The notes: generated by a model from the letters alone, not told the origin. Positions 35,088-49,665 are shown, counted from the stretch's first letter. The stretch is DNA of 64,000 bases from Rapana venosa (GCA_028751875.1 CM054135.1:55867962-55931961), one strand, 5' to 3'. Made by a program: numbers and translations.

Positions 35088-35165
35088 TTCTTTTATTTCG
35101 AGGATAATGGAATAAGCGCTCATGTGCTTTTTTTCCCCATCCAGTCCCCATGTGTGTGTGTACGC
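35088..35165 (-). repeat. SINE-A tail fragment
   Basis: ttcgaggataatggaataag, then the reversed tail up to catccagtccccatgtg, followed directly by GT repeat. Confidence 0.75.
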
Positions 35166-35703
35166 GCAAGTGTGCGTGTGCATGTGCGTGTTTAAATTAA
35201 CAACCGCACAATCAATTGCACAGCGATTGAAGAAGACGTTAACAAGTCATGAGATTCTTTTTTCAAATTCCTCGGTTAGTATACCTGCATGTATGGTAGG
35301 AACTTTTAGAAGACGGGACAAAGCAAGGAAACGTGTAGTTTGATAGTGAATGCAAACTTAAAACAACAACAACAGCAACAACAACAAACAAACAAACAAA
35401 CAAAAATAATCTGTTGAGAGAGTTCCAAAATTGCAATACAAGAACAAGGAGACTGCAAATAATTTATAGAGAATAATTATCTACAACGTTAAGAATAGAA
35501 CGTTTTACTCCAATCACGTCAAAGATTACAGTTAAGGAAACTAAACTTGGCAATACAAAATAATGAACAAAATGTATTGATATTTCTAAACTTTTTTTTT
35601 GGGGGGGGGGGGGAGAGGGGGGGGTGAACCAGAGGAGTTGTAAGCTTTCCATAACTCTATTGCTAACGAACAGTCGTACAATCAAATGTCAAATCAATTT
35701 GGC

Positions 35704-36175
35704 AGGGGGACGGGATAGCCTGGTGGTTAGAGTGTTGCGCTCGCCATCTGACGGCCCAGGATCAACCCCAGGTGGCAGCCATCACAGAGACATGGCCCCT
35801 TTGAGGGGACCCCCCTCCACCCACCCCCACCCCCCCCTCGAGTTATATTAACATCAGTGCCAACTCTACTTCCCTAAAGTCCTTCGGATGAGACTATAAA
35901 CCGAGATCCTGTGTGCGAAGGTATACAGAACATCCTGCGCACACGTGTTAAAACTCGTTCCACCTTTCGAAAGAGTAGACCATTGTGTGCCAATGGATAT
36001 GGATGACATTTTTTTCAAAATACAAACAGCAAAACCCGCATACACACACACTGGTGTCGTGTTTAGACATTATCCCCGAGAAATGCGGCTGGCTACCTCA
36101 ATGGTGGGCAGAAACGGTTTCATAAGCCAAATCTCACCATTGGTGAACCTTGCTGCTCTAGCTGACTGACGATTG
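35704..36175 (+). repeat. SINE-A2, full length and best preserved
   Basis: Head gacgggatagcctggtggtt with B-box-like GGATCAACCCC, full body (ccttcggatgagactataaa; gagtagaccattgtgtgcc), and the alternative A2 tail (acattatccccgagaaatgc) ending near 36170. Useful as the local reference copy. Confidence 0.85.
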
Positions 36176-36337
36176 GGAGGGGAAGTGGGGGGGGGGAGGG
36201 GGGGTCTATTTCACAATGTTAACAGTCCCTTTGTCAGATAACCATGACACAAAGGACCACAAATAACCACGCAAATAGACCAATAATTAAGTAACCAATT
36301 TCAAGAGGAGAAGTAATTTATGGAATGGTGAAAAGGT

Positions 36338-36532
36338 AAAGGTAAAGGAGTCCCATAACCTATGTGGTCGTAGGGGACTGAGGCGTCAGAGACCTCATTT
36401 CTCTAGGGGCCAGCATATTGAGGGCGGCGCCCATCTCCTCTCCCTCGCTGCTTTTCCTTCCCTGACCCTAAAGAGGCAGGTACCATTTTCAGCTGAGTGA
36501 ACTGTACTAAAGCAAAGGCTCGCAAACGGTCA
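36338..36532 (+). repeat. Dispersed repeat R3, copy 2
   Basis: aaaggtaaaggtaaaggagt, cataacctatgtggtcg and tattgagggcggcgcccatc as in copy 1. Confidence 0.65.
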
Positions 36533-36789
36533 CCCATTTATGGAATGAATAATTTTTTTTAAAAGGAGGGGCTGGGGGGGGGGGGGGGGTCTAAGTACTG
36601 ACAATATTTTTTTTGGCAGAAATGATACAAGGCAATTAGGAAGTAGGAAGTAGCAATGTCCTATTTAAACAGCTTGATGATGTGTTCAGTTAAAGGGATT
36701 TTCTCTCTCCAAGCGAATGATCGAAATTGATCATTGATCATTGTTCCCATCAGCTAAACAATTGTTGTTTATTTATTTTATCTATCTTA

Positions 36790-37170
36790 TTTTATTTCAT
36801 TCTTTTATTTCGAGGATAACGGAATAAGCACTCATGTGCTTGTTTTCATCCAGTCCTCGAGTGCATGCAGTTTTGTCAATTTTGTCATCCGTTCCCACCG
36901 GCACACACTGGCCTACTCTTCCGAAAAGCGGAACTGGTTTTAACGTGTACGCAAAATGTTCTGCATGCGTTCACGCATGGGACCTCGGTTTATAGTCTCA
37001 TCCGAAGGACTTTATCTGTGTCTGTGGGGTGTGTGGGAGAGGGGGGGGGGGTGGGGGGGGGGGGGGGGGGGGGGGGGCGGGAGTGGGAGTCGGCACTTAT
37101 GTTAACTCCAGAGGAAAAATCCGCTTGAACAAGATTCGAACTTAATCTAGCATTGTCAGTGAGGTGTGTA
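36790..37170 (-). repeat. SINE-A, nearly full length, with poly-G insertion
   Basis: Reversed tail (ttcgaggataacggaataag), body to 37015, then a G-rich tract (37038-37080), then head-proximal sequence (gttaactccagaggaaaaat). Confidence 0.75.
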
Positions 37171-37644
37171 CACATCATTTTGAATAAACCGTTAAAAAAA
37201 AACAACAACTGGGCTGAAACAGAAGACAGAATCATGGAGGAACAGCCTGGGTTAAGGAGTAAATAGTTATGGCAGAGCTGATCACACTTTTTGTTTGATT
37301 GTTTGTAAGCATCTCCTTAAAAACTAAAAAATGCGCATGACGTTTGTAAAGTTTAAACAAGCTTTTGACTCGAGCAAAAAAACCCCAAAAAACCCAACAT
37401 TATGTAGAGTATTTAGAAAGACCAGATTCATATTAACATTAATTATATTAAGCATTGAGGGGAATCTATACTATCGTACTTGCGTGTTTGCGTATACAAA
37501 CACTCATACACTAATCATTTTCAATGTCAATGAGGCGTGAAACAGGGATGGCTTCTCAGTCTCCTAACGTTCTCCTTCAGATGAAGTAAGTGTTGAAATA
37601 TCCTTGAAGGACACATTTCCAGCTTATGCCTCATGATGATGAAT

Positions 37645-37675
37645 ATGTGTGTGTGTGTGTGTGTTGTTTTGTGTG

Positions 37676-37730
<55 letters not shown>

Positions 37731-37830
37731 CGCGCGCGCGCGGTTGTTATTATTATTATTATTATTATTATCATCATCATCATCATCATTATTATTATTA
37801 TTATCATTATTATTATTATCATTCATCGTC
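37645..37830. repeat. GT/GC then TTA/CAT microsatellites
   Basis: (GT)n 37645-37740 ending in GC, then triplets to 37830. Confidence 0.9.
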
Positions 37831-38094
37831 GTCGTTGTCATTATTTACTGATGGTGTTGTTGTTTGTTCATTGTTGTATTTTAACAAGACTCAGTTATTG
37901 GTTTACTGAACCACCAAGGCAATTGAATAGGCGAAGCAGATAGGTTAGGCCAAGCTATTTGATAAGGAGAAAGCAAATAGTCACCATAATGGCAGACATT
38001 ACAGCAAAATGGTCTCTCAGCAAGGAAGAATTAAAAGTCACAAACTCTTTTAAATGTGTTAAAAAATTACTTCCTCCACAAGATTAACTTTTGG

Positions 38095-38120
38095 CAATAA
38101 TAATAATAATAATAATAATG

Positions 38121-38177
<57 letters not shown>

Positions 38178-38420
38178 TATGGAATTTATATAGCGCTGAA
38201 TCTTGTAAAGCAACAAATCAAAGCGGTCAGATGACTTTTTTTTTTTAAATGTATGCGTGTGTATGCGGTTTTTTAAATTTTGTCATCTGTTCCCACCGGC
38301 ACACAATGGCCTACTCTTTCGAACGGCGGAATAGGATTTAACGTGTGCGCAAGATGTTCTGCATGCATTCGCACACGGGGCCTTTGTTTATAGTCTCATC
38401 TGAAGGACTTTCGTGTGCAA
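38095..38420 (-). repeat. SINE-B/C tail and body with TAA repeat
   Basis: (TAA)n about 80 bp, then atgtatggaatttatatagc and the reversed body to the ctcatctgaaggactttcg edge; no head. Confidence 0.75.
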
Positions 38421-38919
38421 TCGTGTGTCTAAAGAATGCAACAAAAAAAGGCTTGCTGAAATCCAGAAAACTTTGAGGGAAATGAGTCAAAGATAGGAAA
38501 TAGTCTCAATTAAAACTATCATACATACGCAGTTGAAAGATGTATTGGCATTTCTCTTAAGGCGTCAATTAATTTTACATTGAATGTGCCGAACAATGAC
38601 CAGAATTGACTAAACTCCCATCTTCAAGAATTTTTAAACAAGCTCATGATCTGCCACCTTTGCGACATGAACAGGAAACTGTTGATTGGGTGACTATACA
38701 TGATGAAAATACACACGCAGATGGTTTCGGCATTGTACGGCTCTTCAAGGGAACAGGCTTTAATCTCCCTTTCTTTCGTGGATGAATTCAAAGACCAGCT
38801 TATTGCCCAACTTTAAACAGAACTGGAACTCCAACAATTAAATGCAAAGATAAATTCTGATGGTTTCCACTCATCAAAGATGTCCTTCAGTCCCCAAAAC
38901 TATTGATCTATTTCGTCAA

Positions 38920-39222
38920 ATGATTATAACAGGAATCCACTCGAAAAATTTCGATTTTAGCCAACTAGATTTTGGAGAGGGTTCGTTGATTATTTTTTTC
39001 CTGTAGCGAAATACTTCACAACTACTTCTTGCCGGATGTACTGCAATGGAATGATGATGAAGTAGATCTCTCTTCCCGTTGTTCAGCATACAGGACTAGG
39101 CACAAAACTTACTTAATCGATACAATAATCGGTCAGATCATAAATAATCAATGAACCCTCTCCAAAATCTAGTTGGCTAAAATCGAAACTGTTCAAGTGG
39201 ATTCCTGTTTTAATCATTTTTT
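38920..39222. mobile_element. Inverted-repeat element (MITE-like), about 300 bp
   Basis: Arms 38920-38993 and 39143-39222 are inverted copies sharing ttttagccaactagattttg and adjoining bases, with a few mismatches. They are separated by about 150 bp. The RNA of either strand would form a long hairpin. No coding sequence inside. Confidence 0.6.
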
Positions 39223-39534
39223 CCCTGCTATGTTGAGTGCAAGTGATGAATTATCTATTGACTCGCTGTCTGCCTATACTGGGAAAGCGTTTCTCCGAGA
39301 GTCGTTTTGTTTGCAGTTTGTCTGTCAGAAGAGGCTTGGAATCGATATCATTTATCCTTTCCTATTTCGTTCCGATAGTTTAAACATTAATGTTTATGTA
39401 TAAAACTGTTCTTTGCAAAAACTCTCCCCTTTTGTGGTTGTGGTGTGTGGGTGGTTTTTGTTTTTTTTGAATTGCTAAGAGCACCACCCCTCGCCTTCTT
39501 CCCTCCCTCGACATTGAAGTATGCAAATGTCGAA

Positions 39535-39536
39535 AG

Positions 39537-39626
<90 letters not shown>

Positions 39627-39675
39627 TGTGTGCTTTGCGTGTGTGCGTGCGTGCGTGGTGTGTGTGTGTGTACTT
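39535..39675. repeat. CT then GT microsatellite
   Basis: CT 39535-39608, GT 39609-39675. Confidence 0.9.
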
Positions 39676-40019
39676 GAATTCTAATGATTGCCCTATTTCA
39701 ATATCTTGTTGTTGCGTGTAACAACTATGTGTACCATTTTACAATGTGTAGATGTTTATTTTTGTGACTTTATGTTTTTGTTTTTTTTGTTTTTTCCTTG
39801 TTTGTTGTTGTTGTTGTTGTTTGTTTGTTTGTTTGTTTGTTTGTTTTTCTCTTTTCCCTTCGGGTTTTTTTTCCCCTTGAATTTTTTTTTTTTTGGAGGG
39901 GGGGGGGGCTTTTTGTTGGGGTTTTTTTGTTGTTGGGGGGGAGGGGGGGTTGGGGGTTTTCTTTTATTTGTTTGGTCTTTTTTTTGTTGTTGTTTGTTTT
40001 GTTTTTGTTTTTTTAATGG

Positions 40020-40400
40020 TTATTTCCCTTTGTTTCTATTGTGTGAGTGTGAGTATTGGGTTATTATTAAGATGTATCCCTACGGGCGGGGACTGGATGT
40101 AAAAAAGCACATGAGTGCTTATTCATTATCCTCGAAATAAAAGAATTTGTCATTGTCATTGTCTCTCCTCAAGTTGACATTAGTACCGACTCCAATCCCG
40201 GAAAGTTCTTCGGATGAAACTACAAACTTATGTCTCATGTGCAAACGCACGCAGAACGTCTTGCGCCCATGGTAAAAGCTGTTCCGTCTTTCGGAAGAGT
40301 AGGCCATTGTGTGCCGATAGGAAGAGATGACACAATTTTTTATTGACAAAACCCCATACAGACAGGACTGGATGTATAAAAGCACATAAGTGCCGTTTCC
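40020..40400 (+). repeat. Two SINE-A copies in tandem, first a rare variant
   Basis: 40020-40145 carries a variant 5' part (ttattaagatgtatccctac) joined to the SINE-A tail. 40165-40400 is a second body-plus-tail copy. The variant recurs at 43.14 and 46.33 kb. Confidence 0.7.
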
Positions 40401-40476
40401 GTTGTTGTCGAAAGAAAAAGAGTTTTAAAAAAATAATTAAATAGATAAATAAATAAATAAATAAAATTGCGCGCGT

Positions 40477-40507
<31 letters not shown>

Positions 40508-41625
40508 TGAGTCAGGACAATTGCTAAGTACGGCAACTCATTTACAGCATTGACTCGCAATGCCCCCGTAAGTTTTCTCCCTTGGTGCCTCACTGTCACT
40601 GCACATGGACAACCCAAGGGAAACACAATGGCATGGCTATTACGGCAGCTGAATTGTGTACCCCTGATTATTGATAAAAGTGTTGATCAACATTGACGGC
40701 AACATACCCAGTCAGTGGTACAGACGTTATTCAAGAATTTCTGATAACAGTAGTTAAAAATCAGCTCAGTACGCTTTTGTCCTAATGCCCCCCCCCCCCC
40801 CCCCCCCCCCTCCCCCTTCCCCAACACACACACACACACAAAACACACACACACACATGCATGTCGTTGATCAACTGAAAATTAAGTAGCAAAAAAACAC
40901 AAAACAAAACCAAAAACTTCTCCAGACTTTAATCTTTCCTACTTTCTTCCCCTCCATTCTTTCTCTTTTCTTTTTCTTGTATTGTTTATGTCATCTTCTG
41001 TTTTGCTCTGTTCTGTTCTTTCTTTCTTTTTTTTTTTGTTTGTTGTTGTTATTGTTGCTTGGGGTTGTTGTTTTTTGTTTTGGTTTGTTACCTGTCGTTT
41101 GTGTTTCTTTTCTTTTCTTTCTTTGTTTTTCACTCGGTTTCTTTTCTTTTTTCTTTTTCTTTTTAATCATCTATTTTGTTCTTTCTTCGTTGTTTCCTCC
41201 CTTCTATCTTTCTTTCTATTCAAAAGAGTTGTCCAAGACTTCCGATGCAAATGGTGCATGGCATAGTATATAATATTTTGCAGATTGTAAACCTGCCTTC
41301 CATGAAAAAGTTCAACTTTACTCCATCTGTCCACATGCTGAAACTCAGTCAGAAGTACAGGAGAGTCTTTTCTCCTTTTATCTTCACACACAACATTTTG
41401 AAATTTGCCGCTGTCAGCAGACTATTCTGTCTCTCGGACAGAACAAACGTTTCCTGGAAGAAGAAGAAGAAGAAGAAGAGGAGGAAGAATACAAACGAAA
41501 TGAACGCAAAAACTGCAACCGCAGGGGATTTTTTTCAATGTAACAAAGTCGTTCGTCACAGAAGTCTATGTCATTGAAATTGAGAACTTGGCACACATTG
41601 TAATTACAAGGCACACACGCGCGCG

Positions 41626-41673
<48 letters not shown>

Positions 41674-42462
41674 CACACACCATTAGAGGAACGGACTAAA
41701 TTCTGCTGTTTGGCTATATGCAGGGTAGGCTGTAGGAGAGGTAGTAGTCTGGAATAGTAATTTGATCTGGTAGTCGCCACCTCCCCCCACAAAAAAACAG
41801 CAAAAAACCAGCTTGAAAAAACGCTGACAGGGAAGTGGAGTAGGCTACACTGCGTGTTTTCATGCCGGCTGTGTTTGCTAGTGTGTAGTCTAGTTCCCCT
41901 ACAATTTTGACCTTTTTTGTGGGGAGGGTCCTCTTAAAAGTTCTACCAAAAAAATCTGTATTTATTCATTCATTCATTCTTTTTTTTTTTTCCTTTTTTG
42001 TCCTTTCAGAGCTGTGAACTTTATTTCCATCTTCTTGATGATTCGTTCACGTTCTGTTCTGAAAACTGACGGCAACATTTGAGTTTGCCCAGGTGGCTTG
42101 CCTCTAATCTCTTTCGATTAGTGTTAACCCTACCAAATCTTCCCCCTGGGTAAATTACTTGGGAAGGAGATGCCAAGATGGATGTGCGGATAGGCGGGTA
42201 GGGGTGGTGGGTGGTGGTGGTGGGGGGGGGGGGGGGGGGGGGGTGGAGGTTTCTTTCTGAATCCATTCTTCTCTCTGTTTGTGCGCCTGTCAGTCATTCT
42301 GTCTGTCAGGAGAGAGAACTCGAACTCGAACTCGAAATGGTTTATTCAGTATAGGCTATGGCCCCTCACTGAAGGGGGTACAATACACCAGTTTCAAAGC
42401 CAAACAGTGGCCAGGTGTTCCAAATCTTAATTTGTAAACATGTAATTTTCAATATGTAGATC

Positions 42463-42464
<2 letters not shown>

Positions 42465-42529
<65 letters not shown>

Positions 42530-42530
42530 G
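42465..42530. repeat. (GA)n microsatellite
   Basis: Uninterrupted GA run of about 60 bp. Confidence 0.95.
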
Positions 42531-42589
42531 TTGTTGTTATGTATTGTATTACTGTGTTTTGCATTGTGTTAAACTGTATAGTATACGGC

Positions 42590-43030
42590 TTTTCGTTGAG
42601 GCAGATTTCTTTTCGAAATTTAGGCAGTTCTCTCCGGGGAGTGCATGTCGCCACAAGGACAGCCCTACCTTATTTTTGAAAAAAACAAAAATCCTTCACT
42701 GTGTGTATTTGTGTTTTTTCTGAGTTTGTTTTTGTTGCTACTTTCTTTGGTGGTTGTTTTTTTGTGGTTGTTTATGTTTTGGGGTTTGTTTGTTTGTTTT
42801 ACATGACTTTGTCAAGGAGAACTGTGGTTGCCGTGGGTTCTTTAGTTGTTTTAAATATGTGTTGCACAAAGGACCTCGGCTTATCATCTCATCTTGAAGT
42901 TGAAGACTAGCACCCTGACCACCGCTCAAGCTGTAGTGGATGAAGGTAAAGTTCGGGTTCAAATGGTGATCGAACCCACAACTTCTGTCTTGTAAAGACG
43001 AGTGTGTAATCTATAGACCACTGGCCAACC
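42590..43030 (-). repeat. SINE-C, minus strand
   Basis: gcagatttcttttcgaaat and agttctctccggggagtgca match the SINE-C body. The head at 42960-43030 (reversed) has B-box complement gatcgaacccac. It ends in the ctggccaacc arm of the GC palindrome. Confidence 0.65.
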
Positions 43031-43042
43031 GCGCGCGCGCGC

Positions 43043-43074
<32 letters not shown>

Positions 43075-43098
43075 GCGCGCGCGCGCGCGGTTGGCCAG
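43021..43098. repeat. GC-rich palindrome
   Basis: ctggccaacc (43021-43030) and ggttggccag (43089-43098) are exact inverted arms around (GC)n-(GT)n-(GC)n. Confidence 0.85.
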
Positions 43099-43106
43099 AG
43101 AGAGAG

Positions 43107-43137
<31 letters not shown>

Positions 43138-43139
43138 AT

Positions 43140-43350
<211 letters not shown>

Positions 43351-43359
43351 GAGAGAGAG

Positions 43360-45010
43360 GAAACCGGGGTCAGATTTAGCATGGGTACATATTTTTTGTG
43401 GATAACACCGTAGCGGGGTACACAGCCACAACACACTGCGCAACGCGCGAGCAGACAACTTGGCTAGGCCTACTAGAATGTTTTCAGCACTGGGTGAAAA
43501 TGTTGTTCAACTTGCTGTGGCAGACGTGTTAACCTAGCTACTAACGGATCTGTGCGGTTTACAAGGCCCACCTGTGGAACTGTTTGTTAACTTTTATGTG
43601 TGAATACCGTGTGGACATTTCTTAGAATAACGGAGGTAAGTCTAGCTAACTTTTGAAATTGGACTTTATTGATCCCTGAGGGTTAGTGTACCACTTCCCA
43701 GAAATGAAAAATCAAAGCGCAGACGATCGACCCTTTTTTAGTCAGATTTTTTTTGGCGGGAAATCACCTATAGGCCTGTGTGTGTGTGTGTGTGCACGCG
43801 TGTGTGCGCGCACTGTGTACATTATTCTATGGGTACAACTAGAAACGGATACTCGATAGCGGAGCCAGTTGACACGTATTCAAGTTGTTTTATTTAAAGT
43901 CTCCTTGGCTTTAACAGCAAGGGTGTTTTGTTGTTCTTTTTTACCCCAAGGTACACACCTTCAACTTCAAGCGTATAGCCCCAAAATTGATAAAGTATAG
44001 GCCTAATCAGGTGAGTCATTGATAGATCTATAATAATGAATCTAATGATAGATCATTAGTTGTGTTTACTATTATAATCTAATGATAGATCATTAGTTGT
44101 TTGCTATTAGAATTATCCAGTTGAAATTGCCACCTGGCAAGTCCACTTCAGTTCCCTGTTATGTAATGTCCATTGATATTTTGGCTTTTGCTTAGAATTG
44201 CCAGGTACCTTTCCCCCCTTCCTTGCCCATTTCTAGGTTATCTGGATTTTAACTTTTAGTCCTGTCACTAACATGGCCGCGACATGTCAGTGTCACTGGG
44301 TGCAGTTTTAGTGGCCAAGGAGAATATTTAAATCCACAAGCCTACTGTGGGTGAAAAAAATCAGCAAACGGCAAACACTTATACCCCAAATGTTATCGTC
44401 ACTGCCCGGAAGGGCCTACTATGCTAAAACCGTGATTTTTTCCAGGCTTCATACTCGCTTCATACTGGCAATTCTTATTTGAGTTTTGATAACCTTTATT
44501 GCGTTGATGAGTTTTGAATATTTAGATCTAGTTTAATTAAGTAGGCCTGCTTGGCTCCTGGACCTTTAACTTTTCCGAGGAGACTGATTTTATAGATCTA
44601 GCCTAGGCTACAGCTGAGTGCTGTTGATTTTTTTAAAAAAGTTACACAGACGAAAGTAGCAATTTGAAGTTCTTAAGTTCATTCATTCAATCACATTAAA
44701 AGTAGAAAACCACTGTGAGAAATAATGGTAATTGATACCTACTTAATTACTTTTTTTCTGTGTGTCAGTATAATATTTAACAACGATTTCAATTGAGTTG
44801 TTACAATACTGCACTTTCTATTACCTTGGGTATGGAAGTGTGTATGTGTGCGTGCGCACGTGTGTGTGTTGTGTGTGTGTATACATGTGTGTGTGACAGA
44901 CAGAGACAAGCAGAGGTAATCTTTATTTCCAAGGTTTACACTTACAGAAGATAAGTATCAATTGACATACTTTTCTTTTTCATCAGGAGAGAGAGAACTC
45001 GAATGTTTGT
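43360..45010. other. Unannotated stretch
   Basis: Mostly unique-looking DNA. A short retroelement-like end (ggactttattgatccctgag) lies at 43660-43710. The tctaatgatagatcattagt motif occurs twice at 44037-44100. No exon supported; a noncoding first exon of gene 2 could lie anywhere from here to 54.5 kb. Confidence 0.5.
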
Positions 45011-45048
<38 letters not shown>

Positions 45049-45346
45049 GTGGTTAGACTTTTCGCCCATGGAGACAGGAGAGGACAAAGGGGAAGGGAAT
45101 GCACGAAGTCAAAGGAAACATTCCAAAAAACAACCGATAATAAAACACCATACAATGATCATCAACCGATCAAGACATGGTCATCACATGATGGAAACTG
45201 GCATCCTAGGATTCATATTCAGCACAGGCATCACCGACTATCGCCATGCCACTGTTTTCTCACATGTTTACAAAAGTCAACGATGGATCCGTCGTGGCAC
45301 ATCTTTGTCAGAATGTCTTGTTTTTAATAGCTGCTCTAGGTTTTGA

Positions 45347-45382
<36 letters not shown>

Positions 45383-45757
45383 CAGACAGACAGAGATCTG
45401 GATGGGCAACACTTTGGCGACGATCTCTAAACAGAAGGCGATCTCTAAACAGAAGGCCGGTAGCCTAGCCTAGCCTATTTGATGGCTCGGAGGACAAAGG
45501 GTAGTAGGGCCGGCTAGGTGCAGTCCAGTTACTGTCGAGAGATGTGTGTAATACATGTGCCTCCGTCAGTCCGTGCTACTGTCGAGCTATAGCAGCAGTA
45601 TAGGGCCTACTATTGTTTCGCTGACAGCAGCGGCAGCATCTCAGTGACATTCCTGGGTTAAGTCAGGTGTGAAGTCGGCCAGTAGCCTGGTTCACATGTT
45701 GACGTCTCCACAGTGAAAAGCTGACTGTTGAGCTACCACAACTCCTGTGGATTGTTT

Positions 45758-46649
<892 letters not shown>

Positions 46650-46651
<2 letters not shown>

Positions 46652-47872
46652 GGCTGGAGACACAGGCAGGCACACTCAGAAAACACGGAGCTCTGAGTAT
46701 AGTTCTGTGGCAGTAACACATGACATTGTCCCTAGCTTCTTTACCAGAGACATAAGCTATACAGGCTAGGCATGCCAGGTGAGCGAGATAAGCGCAGCAG
46801 TAGCCTAGTGTAGTGTAGTGGAGCCTAACTCCTGTGAACGTACATATCTAGACTGCCGCGGAATGCCTGAGTCAGAGTGGGTCAGGGAGAAAGAACATTA
46901 ATTTTAGTGCAGGAAAGTCTTTGAGATGAACTGTAGTAGATGGTTAAGATCTACATTCCAGTCCCAACAGATTACACTGTAAATTTGAGAGAGAGAGAGA
47001 GAGTGTGTGTGTGTGTGTTTGTGTTATACTGTGGCCTGTTTTTGTTTGGTTGTTTTTCCTCATGCAGAGCGTATTGCCATACTTCATTTATCTTTCTTTT
47101 GTGTGTGTGTGTTGTTGTTGTTGTTTTTTTTTATCTGTGTGTACTTGTCAATGAGAGTGGGTTTCCCTGTGATTTTACCAGAGACTGCATGCAGTGCATA
47201 TAGTTATATGCACCAGTTATGCAAAGCTGCTCTCAGTTATTCTGTTGTTTTTTTTTAATGTTTTGTATTTGTTGTTGTTTTTCTTCAGAAATGCTAGTAC
47301 CATGGTGTGGTAAAATAGGTTAGAGACTCTTAAAAAAGCGATTTTTGTTGTTGCTGTTGTTGTTTTGGTTTGATGTGTGTGTGTGTGTGTGTAGATTAAA
47401 ACCACAAATCATTATCTTTTTAGACTTGATAGGTACATTGTCAACTCTGTAGACATGTATGGGACAGGTATAAAGTAAGTTTATTAATTAACCTTTGGTT
47501 TATAAGAAAAAAAATGGATGTGCCTTTTTTTTTCTTTTTTTTTTAAAGAAGCAAAACCCAAACACCACCTTAGTTAACCAGCAGTTCTTATGTTTGAGTA
47601 AGTTTTCATTCAGTTTTTGGGGGTGAGTTTTGTTATTGTTTTTCCCCTTGGAATTTGGCACATAAACTCACTGCCAAGCCAAAAAGCGGGAGTAGTTTTG
47701 CCTGAGTCATGCTCGTCACCGTGAACTTCTGCACATGTGGTATGTATGCACAGTGTGCATACATTGAGGCAGGCTGGCACACACTCGCGCACAGCCATGC
47801 TTCCATACACACAACACAACACACACACACACACACACACACACCTCTTTCTCTCGCTCTCGCTCTCCCCGC

Positions 47873-47909
<37 letters not shown>

Positions 47910-48340
47910 AAGGCCAACAGAGGGGCAGGGAGTCACTACAGCTAGGCTAGCTCTAGCCTCCCCATCTATCTATCCATCCATCCATCACCTTTCCACCAGC
48001 CACACGTCAGGGAAGCATGTGTTGGGGCAACAGCTAGCTGCTATCCCAGATGCTTTCAACACAATCACACATTCTCGCCTGACAAGGTGGTGGAAGTCAG
48101 GGGCGGAAGGAGTGCTCGCTCAGTCTGAAGACTATGGCAGTGGGTTGAATATAGAGCCAGAGTAAAAGGGGGGGGGGGGGGGGGGGGTTCCTGAACAGGT
48201 GAGATGGCATGGATGAGCTAGGCCTGTGCTCCATGTTGAATACTAACTGATACAAGTGTATTCCTTATCAGTTATCTATAGACAGCTTCATCTGCTACCC
48301 CCCCCCCCCCCTCCCTTGACGACTTAATGTTATGTGTTCT
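46650..48340. other. Unannotated stretch
   Basis: Short GT, CA, CT and poly-G runs; no supported coding exon or recognised element. Confidence 0.5.
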
Positions 48341-48342
48341 CC

Positions 48343-48378
<36 letters not shown>

Positions 48379-48799
48379 ACTCCCCCCTCCCCTCTCTCTC
48401 CCCCTCTTCTCTCTCTCTCTCTCTCTAACAAACTCCAAGAGTCATGTATTTGTGTGCTTACATGTGTATGAGCTTCACTGCATGCATTTAAACATTGAAC
48501 TTTAGTTTACCTGGTGTATTCGTGCCGTGCTTGCTCTGTGCTACGTAATTGAAGCACACGCTGTTCCTCTCATTAATATTGCGACGCTAGTGCACATGAA
48601 TGCGGCGTACGTATACCCGCTTATTATACAGGCGCGGAACGTGTGTTCAGTAGCGCTTATAGACAGGCAGACACACAGACAGACACGCACGCGCGGCGCG
48701 CGCGCGGCGCACATACACGCAGACATGCGCGCGCGCACACACACACACACACGTTTGAACGTACTATCTTGACAAATCTTGATGCTTGTCCTTTACATC

Positions 48800-48826
48800 T
48801 CTCTCTCTCTCTCTCGCTCGCTCTCT

Positions 48827-48914
<88 letters not shown>
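48800..48914. repeat. (CT)n microsatellite, about 115 bp
   Basis: CT with a few CTCG steps; another CT array lies at 48350-48427 and CT/CA at 47815-47905. Confidence 0.95.
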
Positions 48915-48915
<1 letters not shown>

Positions 48916-49084
48916 GCCCCATGCAGTGTGAAGAGACCAAAGAGAAAATACATCCCCAGTCACCCAACATAAACTGTTTAGAAGTAGATACATGATTAGA
49001 AATTGACTGAAACAGCGACTGCCCTGACTAATCATAAGAATGATCTGATAGCAACTCGAGGGTATGTCGTGGCAGATCAGAAGA

Positions 49085-49090
49085 ATGTGT

Positions 49091-49121
<31 letters not shown>

Positions 49122-49131
49122 GGGGACGATA

Positions 49132-49165
<34 letters not shown>

Positions 49166-49568
49166 GAATAGGTATAAGAACGGAGTAATTTTTTTCTTTT
49201 GGTTTTGTTTTGGTATGCAAATCAAGTAAGAAAGTATGTTGTGTTGTTGTTGATCAGTGCCGATAGTTTGTGTGTGTGATAACAATGTATTGTTTATCAA
49301 CCACTTCAGCTACAAGTTTCTTCCAATCTCTCCTCTCTTCCCCTTCCCCCACCCTGGTTGTAGTGTTAGGCATTGTGATGATACACGATAGGCCTACGTA
49401 GACAGCAGATTAGCTCCACGCAAGCTTGTTTGATACAAGCGCAATTGCACCCCCAGTACAGACACAGTCGTAGGCTAAGCACGCACGCATACACGCATAA
49501 TTTTTGCTCAACATGCAATCGAAAGTGCACTATGCAGGCGAGCGCGTGCGCGGGCACACACACACACA

Positions 49569-49606
<38 letters not shown>

Positions 49607-49630
49607 TACACACACACTTACGTGCGCGCA

Positions 49631-49664
<34 letters not shown>

Positions 49665-49665
49665 G
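49085..49665. repeat. GT, poly-G and CA arrays
   Basis: GT 49086-49105, poly-G 49106-49126, CA 49134-49161, CA 49555-49665. Confidence 0.9.

Noticed and set aside
34980..35160. GC/CA palindromic-looking tract as a regulatory island
   Set aside because: Simple alternation of CG and CA microsatellites next to a SINE tail; nothing else supports regulation.
41167..41580. Mildly protein-like frames on both strands
   Set aside because: No family recognised, no good splice pair, and the frames compete equally on both strands.
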